Assembly: GCA_002197995.1 (NCBI GenBank)
Contig: NGZR01000001.1
Location: 13,907,501 to 13,971,500 of the forward strand
Direction of reading: 5' to 3'
Length of the DNA stretch: 64,000 bases
From: Gaeumannomyces sp. JS-464
Taxonomy: Eukaryota > Ascomycota > Sordariomycetes > Magnaporthales > Magnaporthaceae
In this document: one piece after another, positions 1-13,109 of the stretch
Position numbering within the stretch: the stretch's first letter is position 1
Layout: each line of letters starts with the position of its first letter
The notes under the pieces: generated by a model
The model's database searches: none
What the model saw: the letters and a program-made list of their open reading frames with translations, nothing else
What the model was told of the DNA's origin: nothing
Position numbers and translations under genes: made by a program

Positions 1-455
1 GCGTGTCTTTTGCGCAGCTGACAAAAAGCTGGACCAGCAACGAAAAAGCAACAAAGACCTAACACGGTCGCCGCCGGTCAACGCGTCGGGTGCAGCAGGC
101 TAGGCGGGCAAGCGCCAGCGGGAGTGCAGAAGCATATCCGGTGGCGTCGGCACGTGGCTGGGTTGTGCCTGCACGCCATCTGATTCGGCGGGGGATCGTC
201 GTGCTGTGATGGCCTCCTCTGGCGCTGCAGGCACACCCGGGTCGGCCAAGTCGACCACCAAGGCCGCCACGCCTGATACGGGTGGCTGAGCTCCCGTCAT
301 GAGGCCACGAGTGCCATGAGTCTATAGTGTTCACGTCGTCTTGTTGCAAGGGCATATCATTTTTTTCATTATGTCTTCATCAACTTCCTCGTCGTCTATC
401 TTCTATATGCACAGCCCCTTTTCATCACAAACCCCTCGCGACCGCACCGAGCCCC
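1..455. other. 3' flank of the first gene, no gene seen
   Basis: I recognise no coding region here. The stretch lies downstream of the minus-strand stop at 456 and probably holds the 3' untranslated region of that gene. Open frames are short, overlap on both strands and resemble no protein family I know. Confidence 0.5.
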
Positions 456-2212
456 TCACATAGTCGGCGTCGGCTTGGGCAGGCAGCTGCAGGCGCTGCT
501 GACGCGCGAGATGGGGCTGCCCGTGCAGGCCTTTTGGGCGTAGTCGGGCAGGACCGAGACCTCGGTCACAAGGTTGCGGGTGTAGCCCGTGCAGAACTTT
601 TGCGACGCCTCGAGGCGGCCTTGGACCGACTCGGCGCGCAGGGCGCGCAGGCAGTTGTCGGCCGCGCAGCTCGGCTTGGGCGGGCACTTGAGCGACGTCG
701 GCTTGACCAGGAACACGCCGCGCTCGATAGTGTTGACGACGTGGTAGCCCGACGGGAACCAGCCCCACGACGACCAGCTGCCCACGAACTCGACCCGCCC
801 GCCGCCCGGCAGGTTGTCGTCCTCTGGGTAGATGTCGATAAAGGCCGCGCGGCAGATGCCCGCGCCCGTCGGGTCCGAGGGGCCGACCGACGACACGTCC
901 AGGAGCTGGTAGCCCGAGCCGTACAGGCTTTGGAACATAATGCCGTCTTTGATGTAGAGGTTGTGGTCGATGGCGGGCGTGTCGTATTTGTAAATGCCGG
1001 TTTGCTTGGGGTTTTCCAGGTCGCGGATATCCCAGATGTACACCACAGGAAGCTGGTCGGCAGCCGGCCCGGCCTTAAAGCGCTCATCTCTTTCGTCGTT
1101 CATCAACAGGAACTCTTGGTTGTTAACGTCGGTAACCCATCCCTGGTGCGTGTAGTTGACGCCCTCGTACGAGGTGCGCGAGATGATGTTGGTCACGTTG
1201 GCCTTGTTGGTAACGTCGTAGATGGTGAGCGAGTCCTCGTTGTAGCCGTAGCAGATGTCCTTGCCGTCGTAGCCGCTTGTCGGGGCCCCTGTAGACGAGG
1301 CAGTGCGCGTCGTGCACGTAGCCGTCGTCGGCGGCGCAGCCCAGACGCACCGGCTTGCTGACGTCGGTGATGTCGAAGAAGATGAGGCCGCTGCGGCACG
1401 TGTCGTTGCGCGGCTGCGAGCCGACGGCGACCATGTAGTTCTTCTCCTCGTTGACGACCACGTTGTGGCTGCGGCCCGCCGTCGGCATCTCGTTGGTGTA
1501 GCCGGCCAGGTCGTTGAGCTTATGGAAGATGACGGGCCCGCCGTTGGCCTCGACATCGATGCTGAGCAGCCGGTTCATGTCGAAGATCTGGATCCCGTGG
1601 GCCGCGGCCTCGGAGCCGATCACCATGTAGTTCTTGTAGCTCTTCATCTCGCGCCAGTTGGACACGGACGAGACCTGCGGCAGGCGCGCCACCACCTTGA
1701 GCTTGCCCTCGGGCATGATCTCGGCGAAGGTGGCGCCGTCCTCCTGGCCGATGGCGATGAACTCGCGCCCATTGTCGGCGATCCAGCCCCAGGCGCCCGA
1801 ACCGCGACCCGACGAGCCGGTTGCGCCGTGGCTCAGGAAATGGTACAGGTCCATTTGCGAGCACTTGAACGTATGGTTGCGGTCCCCGGGGATCGCCTCG
1901 ATCCAGCCGTTAACACAGGGCGTGAACCCGAGCTCGGGGTACCGGGCGCTGTCCATAAGACCCTCGGCCTTCTCACGGTCCCATAGCTCCTGCAGACGGC
2001 GCCACGTTAGAAACTTTTGAATGTCCTGGTTCCCCCTACGACCATAACTAAATGCGCGTACGTACCATTTTGTGAGCCATGATCTCCTCGTGGATGACGC
2101 CCGAGTCGTAGAACTCGGCGGCCATCTCTTCGTTAACCGGCATCTCCTTGCCCATCGCCACGGAGGCGAGCAGGCAGAGGGAGGCGCCCAGAGACAGGAC
2201 GGAACGAGCCAT
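456..2212 (-). CDS. secreted LVIVD-repeat protein (fungal 'regulatory P domain' family), frameshifted
   Basis: Two exons, 2212-2066 and 1989-456, around a 76-nt GT-AG intron. The product would be about 559 residues. It opens with a signal peptide (MARSVLSLGASLCLLASVAMG) and continues with a WD/LVIVD-like beta-propeller series, seen as repeated units such as GIQIFDMNRLL, IFFDITDVSKPVRLG, LTIYDVTNKANV and VYIWDIRDLENP. Fungal proteins of this type are commonly labelled 'regulatory P domain-containing' and are thought to be extracellular; no enzymatic role is established. The frame breaks once near 1273: the sequence reads ...GPDKR, then one extra C in a CGGC context, then YDGKDICYGYNEDS. Restoring that base gives a continuous family-like protein. 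The start at 2212 is chosen because it supplies the signal peptide and is directly spliced to the conserved ELWDREKAEG exon. Confidence 0.8.
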
Positions 2213-3994
2213 TGTGGCGGCCAGAGATGCCTAGCAGGTTCAAAGAACGGCCAGAAAAAAACAGGAGCCACTGGGAGTGACGCTCAAAAGAGTGGCCTGC
2301 GACTACTAGCGAACGTAGCTAGGTAGTTTGCGGGCAAGGACAGCAGCACGCAGAGGCTTGGGAACCAGAAGCCACACGCCGGCAGGGCGGGAAAGGGGGG
2401 GGGGGGGGAAAGCTCGTTTATATGGGCCGCCGGAGGCATATCTCGGGCCAAGACACGCGAGCGGGCGCGTCTGCGGTCCACGACAGCAGAGAAGCTCTCG
2501 GCAAGGCCTCCAGCGGGACACACATGCATGCAGGGCTGATATTGCATTTCCCTTCTCGACGTCCTCAGTCGCGCGCGTGGCCGGGGTATGTACATGCATA
2601 GGGACTGTTGAGCCCAGCCCTCCGCGGCCGCCGATCAGGACCGACATTGCTTGCGTGGGGAGCCCGCAAAGAAAACAAAAAGATGCCCCTAGGAATCCTC
2701 ATAGATAGCAGCGGGCCCTTTCGAGTCGAGCCAAGCCGAGACCCGACTCAGACCGCGAGGTCACTTTGGCCGTTTGGGCGCGACTGATTGGCTACGGTGC
2801 CGGCTGGAACCCCGCTTGGTGAGAGTCTTGGCGGGCTTTCGAATGCGGAAGGTCGCAGGTTTGCAATGGGTGCTAGGGTCTGAGCAAAGTGCTTGGCGGC
2901 GGGCGACGGCAATCCTCTGGGCGGTCATGATTTTGCCTCCCATCACTCTCTCTGCCTTGTATCACCCCCGCCGCCAGCCACCGGTAGAGGGCGGCAGCTG
3001 GCAAGGAGTGTCGATTCTCAAAGGCTAATGTTGTGTTTAAATCCCGTTCTTGTTGATTTTTATGTATGCTATGCGGTCAATTCCCCAGCCTCTGATAGGG
3101 CTAGGCCGGGATGATGCTCACATACAAACCAAATTCCATGGAAGCACCAGTGAAAGAAAAAAAATTAAAATTAAAAGGCTAGTCTCCGTCCCTCACCCCC
3201 GTCCCGGAGGCCGGAGATCAGTACCGAGCGGGAAGGAGCCCAGACCGCCCCCGCTTCTGGCCATCCAGGTTCCAGCAGCGAGCGCGCCGGCCACCTTCTC
3301 TGTCGAGACAAGGCTGATCTCGGCGCCAAGCCCGGGGGGCTAGCATCGGTCTTCGGCTAGGCATCCCTTTCGCCACTGATGCTGACCTGCGCGGTGACTT
3401 CAGCCTATTTGTGATTGCTGTGACATCAATCGGTTGGTGGATACCTGATAGCGACACTTGGGGGAAGGCGATGGATGGGCGGGATGATATTGCATCGCTG
3501 CTTATCTTGGCTGCTTGGGTACCCAACCCGAGTGAGAGAATCCATGGGCCGCAATATGAAGCTGCAATGGGACACACCTGGTGGTCGACAGGTTGCCGTT
3601 CAGAGAGCATCGAGGCTAATAATAGTACCCTGTCAGAATGTGACATACGGGTTGAAGTTTGCAATGCCAACTTTATAGATGCATGTCACGAAGACTCTGT
3701 TTAGTGGCGCTAATATTCAATTCCTCACGGGAAGGCTGATATGGGTAATAGTAACACTGCTTGGTGGAGCCTCTCGGCCATGGTTATCGGGCTGGAATAT
3801 TTCCTTCTTGTCCGGCATAAGTACAGGCCGCAATCCTTCCTTCCCTTCGCCACTCCGACCTTCACAGTGAGGATGGGCACTGACGACCTGTTTACAACAC
3901 GCCGAGAATGGCCCACCCAGATTAACAGGGACCTGTCAGCACATTAAAAACACCTCCTAGCCGGCGCGCAACTGGTCGATTCGCATCCACGGCT
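2213..3994. other. intergenic, no gene seen
   Basis: About 1.8 kb between the divergent 5' end of the LVIVD-repeat gene and the 3' end of the sugar transporter. It contains a G12 run near 2397-2408 and A-rich patches near 3150. No open frame has family-like composition or plausible splice structure. Confidence 0.45.
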
Positions 3995-6561
3995 TCAAAC
4001 TCCGCGCCCGGGGGTCTCGACATGGGAGGCGGCACCCAGCTGCTTTTGGTATTTGTCCATGAGGTCCTTCTCGACCTCCTCGCCGAACACGTCAACATCG
4101 GTGGTCGCAAATTTCCTAGCGCTGACGCCCCGCTCGAACAAGACATCGAGCTCGGCAAAGCTACGGCCCGACGGCTCCGGGACGCGGAAATAGGTGTAAA
4201 CGATGCAGAGGAAACACACGACGCCCTGGGTGGATGTCAGCCAGTGGAACCACACAGGGCGGGAAAAGGGGAGCGGCATGGTACACGTACCCAGAAGAAA
4301 CCGGCATAGTTGCGCCAGTTCCAGTTGCCAGGGTTCAGCATATAGGGGGTCAGGACACTGGCGACGATGCCGACGATGATGTAGAGGCAGCGGCCGAGCA
4401 CGACCGTCTTGATCTGGAGGCGGCGGGTCGAGATCTCGGCGACGAGCGAGTAGCAGACAGTGCCAACGGTGAGCTGGTAGGTCAGCGACCAGCCCAGCAT
4501 GATTGAGCCGGTGGCGATGGAGCCGGCGCGCCGGTTCGCCTCGGGGACCAGACCAGAAACCCGAGGATCATGAGCATGGTGCAGAGCACGCAGAGGCCGT
4601 AGAGGTACAATGAGCGTCGGCCGATGCCCATGCTCATGAGGAACCAGGCGCCAAAGACGCCGACCATGTTCATGCCATACTGGCCCAGCGCGAATCCATA
4701 GGCGGCCGTTGAGTCGAGCCCGGCCTGGGTCAGGAAATAGGTCGAGTAGTTGGAGAAGGAATTGCCGCTGAGGTTCTGGATCGCCCACACCATACAGACG
4801 ATCTGTTGATGTTGCCTGTGTCAACAAGGGGTTCTCGATCTTGGCATATGTCGGTGCGCCCGCGAGGCGAGGTTTCCCTGGTCGTTGAAGTTCGCAACGT
4901 GACATACCTCTGTTCGGCGGAGATCATGTCCCCTGAAGCAGTCAAGGTAAGACGCGCCAGCAGTGGTCTTTCGGACAAGAGCCGTTAGTACATTCTCACT
5001 TAGACGTCCCGTACTTGATGCACTCACCTTCTCCTCCAGCGCGGTGGTGTGCACCATCATGGCGATGGTCTCGTCGGCGTCGAAATCCGTCTCCTTATTG
5101 AGGCTCGTCAGCCGCAGGAGTGATTTCTTGGCCTCGTCGATCTTATTGTGCCGCACCAGCCACCAAGGCGACTCAGGGGCGAAGTAGATGCCGACGATCA
5201 GGGGCACAGGCCACATCCATTGCAGTGCATATGGGATTCGGTACGACCACTAGGGCAACGAAATCCTCCTGTCAGTGACCCAAGTCCGGTGGTTTCGGCA
5301 GATAGCTTGGTCTCAAGGTCATCGTGCGGCCCTGAGAGGCGTACCTCGTCGTCTCGCTTCAGCATCGACATCAAAACCCCGATGCCAATCTCCTGGCCGG
5401 CTCCCCAACAGAAGTTGACGTAAGTGGTCAAGTAGCCACGCATTGCCACCGGGCACACCTCGGAGGCATATGTGATGCACACTTAACGTCAAGTTAGCAG
5501 CGGTCCTCGCATATTCTAAGGCCAAGTTCTGCGGTATATGGGTGGACTCACAGGTTTGGAAAACACCCCATGGCTATTAATAATAAGGGGAAAAAATAGG
5601 AGAAGGTTAGTCTGGGCATAAAGCATGAAGATGGGAAATTCGGGCGTTTAGCCGCTTTCAAAAGACTTACAATACCGCACAAAATCTCAGCGGCGAGCAG
5701 CATCTGAACATTTTGCGCCGTGAAGAAGATGGCAGTCCAGGCGATGATGAGAGTCAAACAGCCAATAACGGTCCACCGGTACCCGAACCTCTCCGAGAAC
5801 CAGCCGTTGAGCAAGAGGCCTATTAGCTCTCCAACGTTGGCACCCTGGAGCGGTCGTCTGGTCAGCCAATCCGAACACCCCCAGCGGCGGATGAGGTACC
5901 TGTGTAGGTGAGCTCACATTACTGAGTCCGGCTTGCCATTGAGCCGGAATCTCCCATTCGCCATTGGGCAGCTGCTCGCCGTACTTCCTCTTGAACTGCG
6001 GAAATGCATCTGACAACCAACAGACACGTCCATGTCAGCGTTGCACTGGATCCATGTGACCGAACCAACCCCACCATCACCGATCTTCCCGAAGACCAGC
6101 GGAGGAGCAGCAATGCGACGCTACAGCCATCTGCGCACACGGCCCTTGCGGAGGAGCACCGGAGACCAGGTTGGGATGAGTGATGGACCTACAGAAGTTG
6201 TTGATCAAGCAGACATCGTATCCCTCCTGCAGTCCACGCGTGGTGTCAGCTGTCAAGATCCCGGATATGGGGCAGATATGGTCAGCGTTAGGCATCGACA
6301 TACCATAATAATACAGGCGCTGATCAGCATGCTCCAGGCGATGGCCTTGGGATACAGGCGGATGCCCTGCATCAAGGTCATGGAGCGCTCCTTCTCGGTG
6401 GCGATCTTGGCGAAGCCAATGATCTTGTCCTGGGCCTTTTCGTCCTCGACCGGGTCGGCATTGTCCCTCTGCCCCGGCTTCGTGCCGTAATAGTCGATCT
6501 TGGCATCGGCGGCAGCGGGGGCGGGCCCCCCGGCACTAGGGGTGATTTTTTCGTCCGTCAT
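3995..6561 (-). CDS. MFS sugar transporter, maltose/alpha-glucoside permease type, frameshifted
   Basis: Ten exons: 6561-6304, 6226-6193, 6009-5918, 5844-5671, 5573-5552, 5481-5345, 5249-5028, 4967-4908, 4802-4291 and 4225-3995, all with GT-AG introns. The protein of about 580 residues matches the maltose permease branch of the sugar porter family: [11 protein letters not shown] in TM1, [13 protein letters not shown] between TM2 and TM3, PESPWWLVR before the central loop, [14 protein letters not shown], and [16 protein letters not shown] just after TM12. It should sit in the plasma membrane and import maltose or a related alpha-glucoside with protons; the exact substrate cannot be read. One base is missing near 4553: CTGGTC should be CTGGGTC, turning LVWSPRR into the expected [10 protein letters not shown]. 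The long exon 9 is one base short of a whole number of codons for the same reason. Confidence 0.85.
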
Positions 6562-8955
6562 GACGCAAGCGAGCGGGATTCGGGGCGAGGACAGGCGCAA
6601 CGGCGGCAAGAGAGCGACGATGTTGTCGTTCCCAAACCAGGGGCTGCAACGCGGCTCGACGACGAACGGACGGACGGGGTTTATGTACGCCGGCGCTCAC
6701 GGCAGACGCGAACGGTGGTCAGCAACGTGACCGGCCGCTGCGGAGGGGCCCAGATCTAGAAGATTCAGACGCCCCATCGTAATCTTCGGCCGAACTGCCA
6801 ATAACGTCGTCGCGAATCAAGGACGCGGCAGGGTTGCACCAGAACGGTGTGGGATAGGTGGAGAGAGAGTCGAGGGCTCCTCTAGGCCGGGATGGCCCTT
6901 GGGGCGCCACAGTCGCCGCCGGCAGCATTCCACTGTGCGTGCGTGTGTGTTTGGGCTGTTTTGTGGTGGTGTTGGCAGCGTTTTTGGCAGCCAAACAGTG
7001 CCTAATTGGATGTGCTGACAAGGATGCTTTGGATCATCGTCACGTCAACCAACGCTGCAGCGCCGTGCAAACCGCCGTGCACAATTGAATGCCAGCGCCG
7101 ACCAACGAGCATCGAGCGCGATAACCTGGCTGCCACGTTACTGGCTGCTGATCAGCCTCTAACTGCAGCGTCGCAACGTCCAGAGCGCAGGACGGCACCG
7201 AAGGGTGTGTGGCCGATGGCGTTTTCCCTCCCCTGCACGCGGAAGCAGCCAGCCAACCAGCTCCTCCTTCTGCGGCTCTAACGCACCAGCGTTGTCGGCC
7301 TTCCATTTCCCCGCACCTACCGTTGGACACGCGCGGAAAGAACACAGCACCCACGATGGAGCACACACCCAGGCACGGAAAACCCAGGCCCTGGACGAGC
7401 TTTGCCGTAGCGCCGGATGAGGTTGGCGAGTCATGATGGCGGGGAACCTGGAAACCCCAGGAAGCTCAAGCTCAAAACCCCAAGCTCGTCCCGTCAGGAA
7501 CCTCGTCACCCGTCGGGACTTTGGCTCGGCGGCCCCTGTCGGCTACAGACCGCGAGAGTGAAAATAAGAAGCAGCAACGCTGCGGACAGCCGAACGCAGG
7601 CAGCCGAGAATGGAAAAGGGGCCCCCAGCTGGAATAGGCGAAGGAGGGGGTGGTCTCGGTCGGCAGCAGCAGTGCAGGTGACCAACCGGGGGGCTTCCCA
7701 CTTTTCCCCTCTCGCCGCCGAGGTGCTTGGGGGCATCGCGCCCGTGGTTGAGGGCGGCGGCCGATGTGGTGGTACTTGGGCTGTTTGGCGTCGGCGAGTT
7801 TGGACGATTTGCTTGACCAAAAAGGGGGAAAAAACGTCGAACCCTTGCAACCTAGCGTCGCTGTGCCCGCCGTTGTTGGAAGGCGCCAGGCAGGACAATG
7901 TGTTGGTTCACAGCGAGGCGTTGGGTTGCGGCAATTGGATGGGCTGGCTGCGCTACGATACGGCATGAGCATCGCACCTCGTGTAATCCGACAGATTGAT
8001 GCATGGTTCCGGGCGAGTGTGCGACGCCGTAAAGGATGGCAGCAGCAGCAGGGCTTCTTGCTCGTATGCGGTGGCATCGTGCACACTCGGCGCCCGTCGT
8101 CCCTTCACCATATTACCACTCCGTCTCCTCGTGCCGTCCCTCGCGCTGGTTCGGGTGGGGGGCTCCTCCTTCGTTGCATTTTGCCTTGTTGGGGTCCAGA
8201 TCCTGAAGCTCAGCAGATTTGGCATCCCGAGCCAGCTGCCATCCCATCATTTGTTCCCAGGCCGCCTGGCTCCACCCCTGCAAGTTCGCTCTACCAGCTC
8301 GAACGCGCTTTATCCATCTTTGTCGCTCCAGTCCGCTCGGTCGGCTCACTCGGCCCAGCAACTCCAACAAAGAGAAACAAAGAGAAAGCTGCCTACCTAC
8401 CTACCTTGCACACATAGCGCCAGACAGCAAAAGTACCCAGTAGGCCTACTATTGATTTGCTAGCCACTGACGACACCCTGCTCGCATCCGTTTCCTGCGG
8501 AAAAGGGGCTCCCAGCGACCCCAGAGACTCCTGGCTGAACAACCCCCGCCCCTGTCCTCCTCCCCCAGGTTTTTGTTGGCTTTTTTGATAACCTAAACCG
8601 TCCTTTTTCTCCACGCCCGCGACGCCGCTCCCTCGTCGTTATTTCTTCTTCGCTCCGCGTGGCCCACGGGTCCCAGTTTCAACACCCCCTTCGCCCCGAA
8701 ATCCCCACCAGCGCCCGCCCACACACACCCCAGAAGCCTCTGGAAATCCTCGCCCTTTCCAGCACTCAGCAAACCTTGCCGGCCGCTTGTTTGTCGGAGA
8801 CGGTGACCGATTCTGGCCAGTTCCATGACCCCGTTCCCGCGAGTCGCGTGTCCTGCTCCCGCTGCACCCACGTCGTTGGTCTCGCTGGCTGGACTTCGGC
8901 TGTTGGCCCGAGAGACAGCCTTCTCCAGCCCGTCCCCCTCCCCACTAACGGGCAA
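6562..8955. other. intergenic, upstream of two divergent genes
   Basis: About 2.4 kb between the 5' end of the sugar transporter (minus) and the transcription factor (plus). Overlapping frames on both strands have low-complexity, shadow-like translations. The last 400 bases are pyrimidine-rich and suit a promoter and leader for the downstream factor. An alternative start for that gene lies in frame at 8659. Confidence 0.4.
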
Positions 8956-11912
8956 ATGCCCCTGGCCGGGTCCGACCGACTTGCGAACCACCCGGCTCCT
9001 CCTCCGCCAAACCCCAGGCCAAACTCCAAGCCCCAGGTGGCAACCCCGGGATGGTGCGTGTTTCTGATCCTGCCGTCCCGTCTAATGCGCTCTCACCGGG
9101 CCTGCCCCTCGCCGGGCCTCCCCGGCACTCACACCTGCTAGCACGACCGGTGAAGCTGATCGCCGCTGTTGGCTCCTGTTTGCAGTCAAAACTGCCGTGA
9201 ACAGCACTTGAAGTGTGAGTCGCACAAGCACGGCCGTGCCTAGCCAGCCGTCCATCCCGGCTTGACCTGTCGCATTTCCTGCATCCAATATCCAATACCA
9301 TGTCAGGGGACCTTTCTAGTGCCGGGACACAGTCGTATTGACCCTTGGCCGGTTGCACAAATCCCACAGGCGACAGAGCAACTCCCGTTTGTGGACGATG
9401 CTCGTCCACCGGCCGGCAATGTCGGAGAGGCTTCAAGTTTAAGGCTCTCGGAGGTAAGTTTGTTGTCTAGTTTGCCCCATTGCAAGATCATGGCCAAGGT
9501 ACTCTCTGCCGCGGCCACCATAGCTCGATGGAGTCCGCTGACTTTATCCTAGGCTCCTTTTCTCGCGACCAGAAATGGCTTCGCTCCCCCACGCAAAGTG
9601 CGTCCAGTCCTATGTCTTGTCCCGTGGACATGAAAGCTACTTCGCCAGCAGCTCGGCCACTATGTTCTTTGGCCAAACGGGGGCCCCTTGTGCTAATCCC
9701 TTGCTGCCAGTAACCTATGTTGATGAGACTGAGGCCACAGCCCGAAATTATGACTCGCAGTCTGGTCCATATGGAAGCTGTCGGCCATGGGAGCCTGCCC
9801 AGCAGGGGCTTGGGAACGACGATGATTTCGATGAAGACGAGCACGTGCCCGATGAACCGACTCCGACTACGGCCTCCATCGCCGGAGTCTCATCGGTCAC
9901 TCTCGAGGACAGGTCTCCTGCCCAGGCGACACCGTCTAGCCGCCACCAAACCTGTTCCGGGATCGCCGACCGATAGGTTCATCGTGCACGAGGAACATGA
10001 CGGGGCCCAGAGCGGCATCGTCGCGTGAGCCAAGAGAGTCGTCGCGGGATCAGCTATCTATTCCCAGACGACGGGGACCAACGTCCTCCTTTACTGTACC
10101 TGGAGCGGCCAGTCTGGCCATTACAGCGCGAAGAAGCCTTTTTGTTCCGCCATTTCGTGCAAAATCTTGCCACGTGGGTGAGTACGCCTTATTGTTGTTC
10201 GTTAGACATGGCATGTGTGATGCCGACACCGGTCGTCCAAATGCCGTCAGCTAAGCAAACCCCCCACCCAGCTCGATCTCTGTGACCCCTCATCCTTCCA
10301 AACGGTGGTCCCACAACGGGCAGGAACATGCCCGACACTCCTGAACGCCATATTCGCCTTGTCGTCGAGACACCTCAGCCATACGACACCAAACTACGAC
10401 GAACTGGCGTCCAACCGGTACCACCACATGTGCCTGCAGACGCTGATCCCAACGCTCAACCACGCAGCCACTGTGTCGGACGAGAACCTCTTCGCGGCAA
10501 CTATCATCTTGCGCGTGCTCGAGGAGATGGAGGTGCGCAACTCGGGAATCGACGCGCGCGGCCACCTGCTGGGCATCCACGCCTTCGTGGCCGGTGACAA
10601 CCGGCAGGACATCGCGCCGCGCAGCCTCAGCGCCGCGTCCTTCTGGATCGGCCTGCGCCAGGAGATCTACAGCGCCGTCATGAACCACCAGGCCGTCCAC
10701 ATAAACCTGTCCCTGCCAATCGTGGACCGCTCGCTGGCCGGGCCCGCGGAGGACTATGTTTGGGCCAACAGGGCCGTGACGCACTGCGCCGACGTGCTCA
10801 ACTTTTGCTTTAGGGACGGCGATGCCGCCAGCGCCGCAGCGATGCCCGCACATAGCGTCGCTCGGCGCTGGGCTGAGCTGCGTGACTGGGGCAATAGCTG
10901 GCGACACGTACTGCCTAGCTCCTACGATCCCATATATGAGGGCCAGGAGGACAAAGACACGCCCTTTCCTGAAATATGGTACCAGACCTCGTGTCAGGGT
11001 ATGTCCCTTGCTGCCCTCTCGCTTGTTTTTGCCGTCTTGGGCTAACTCATGGGGCTGCTGCTAACTGATATGTGTCGGACAGTTATCGGCGTGCAGCACA
11101 ACATCCTCGCAGAGCTGTTCCTCACAATATTCGATCCCAACATTCCGAGAGTCGGGGCCCAAAGGAAGCAAGCGTCGCAAAGAGCCAATGTAAGTAACGT
11201 CACTCTCGACCAACCTGCCTAGATGATACCCCTCCTCAAGATATCACTCGTTGCCTTATCTTCATGTATGAGCATTCACCCGCTAGCCGCGCCAACCAGC
11301 GGCTGAGGGGTTTTGCCTGGCATGCGTCATGGAGAGATAAAAGAAGCCAAAGAGCTACGGGGCGGGAATCAGGGAGAGAAAAGGAGCCAAAGAAAAAAAG
11401 AAAAAGAAAAAAAAAGATGCGCTCGCCCGGATTTACGTACACGCATGATCAATGTTTCTAACTGAGAGGGGCGCTCCGGCACTGCTGCTGCCGCTGCTGC
11501 CACGTCACGGCACCCAGAGCCGCGTCCAGGATCTGCTGAGAAAGCTCTGCGGGATTGGGCTGGGGAACAAATGGTCTCCACCCGCGCTCTTCACCGCGTG
11601 TATGGGAGTGGCCGCCTGTAAGTCTCTCCTCCTCCTCCTCGTCGCAACGACCTGCGCTATTTTTTTTCTCTTTCTTCTCCTCTTCGCTGTTGGAGAATAC
11701 GGATGGGTAATTTCGGCGGCTAAACTGTCTTGTGTCTTGTCCCTGTTTCCTTTTCATTGGAATAGTCGGCGATCGCTTCGAAACAAGCCCGGGACCAGCA
11801 GGCCTTCCTCGACATGCTGAGGCTGACGGAGCGCGAACATGCGAGACCGACCGAGTCGGTGCAGCGGCAGATGATGAAGTCGTGGGGGTGGCTAGGGGAC
11901 GATGCGGACTGA
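8956..11912 (+). CDS. Zn(II)2Cys6 transcription factor with fungal-specific TF domain (ARCA-like)
   Basis: Reconstructed exons: 8956-9053, 9186-9214, 9370-9453, 9553-9597, 9711-about 9930, about 10010-10177, 10272-10998, 11083-11189, 11518-11617 and 11766-11912. Splicing the first three gives a perfect zinc cluster, GCQNCREQHLKC followed by DRATPVCGRCSSTGRQC (C-x2-C-x6-C-x6-C-x2-C-x6-C), starting near residue 32. A conserved YVDETEATARNYD segment and a fungal TF regulatory domain follow (PLQREEAFLFRHFVQNLATW, TCPTLLNAIFALSSRHLS). The C-terminus is LTEREHARPTESVQ...MMKSWGW. It should bind DNA as a nuclear regulator; targets are unknown. Two problems remain. The join between about 9930 and 10030 changes frame in a way I could not resolve, and the last exon needs removal of one C at 11788-11790. 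The start could instead be 8659, in frame. Confidence 0.75.
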
Positions 11913-13073
11913 CGGGACGCAGTGTTTTGTTGTCGATTATTATTATCCATGCTACCGTAATGCTTAAGCGTAGCCCATCCAAGATTAATCTGCTCGATGT
12001 TTTTTTTTTTTTTTTTTTCCTTCATTCCCCTTTTTATTTTTTATTTTTTTTTTATTTTTTACGTTACTGTTTTCTCTCTGCCTTGGTCTCCCTTATTTTA
12101 TTCCAGATCCTTTATTCCAGATCCCAGATCCCTGTCTTCACGACTCTTGTCTTGCCCACGTGCGAGGCTCACGGGATGGACAAGGTGTGGGCGCTGCGCC
12201 TACACCTTCTGCCTTTGGCGTTGGGCGCGGGCCACATCCACTTGGAGGTGCAGCAGCCGATTAGCCTGTCTGGTTGGGCAGGGCGAAGTGGGCAGATAGG
12301 ATTTGAGCGGTACCTAGACCGCTATCGGCGCAACGGGCGGGAAGAAGGGAAAAAGGGAAGTGAAAAAAAAGAAGGGCACATGTCAGTCGTGCATGCAATA
12401 CTGGAGGTAGAAACAAGAGCAAGTAACGTTAGATAGAGAGAAAAAGATCATGTGGGCCAGGCGTGCTCGAGCCAAACTAGCCCGAGCCCAACGGGATAAT
12501 TAGAAGAACAAAATAAACGGGCGGCTAACAATGCCCTGCATGTGCGGGGAGAACACCTAGACCCAAAAAAGACCCGAAGCAACATCGCAGGGCGGGGGGA
12601 GGCCCCCCATCATATTCTATTGATCCCTTCATGGAGCCGCCGCCCCAATCGGGCTGCCTGCAGCGCCTGCCACTGGCGGGTGGGGGTCAGCGGCACCACG
12701 CAAAAAGGGATCTGGTCAAATGGGAGGTGGCGCTCTGGAGGTGTAGCAGGTCCGGACTCCGCGTGCAAACAACGTCCAATCTAGTTGTTGTATTTTTATT
12801 TTTAATTTTTTTTATGTTTCATTGCTTCTCGCTACTGTGACCAAGCCTTGTTTTTTTCGTTTATTTGATGGCGGTTCACGTCGACCGGGTTGGGCCGTCG
12901 GGCGGCTGTCATATTTTTATTTTTATTCTTATTTTTGTGATGCCTTGGAGTCTGGTGCCTGGCTCCTCCGGCTTTGCCTCTATCTCTCCCCCTCTGGGCA
13001 ACCACTACGTGACGGGCGCTTGTGCTCGCCCGCCGTAAGTCGAGGCTGGCCGGGCCGGACCCTACCTGCAGCC

Positions 13074-13109
<36 letters not shown>

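Noticed and set aside
327..1361. 344-codon plus-strand open frame
   Set aside because: It lies antisense to the conserved LVIVD-repeat gene; its Arg/Val/Ala-rich translation is a shadow of GC-rich coding sequence.
7417..8417. Overlapping frames of 180-217 codons on both strands
   Set aside because: Both strands are equally open in GC-rich, low-complexity sequence upstream of the transcription factor; no family match.
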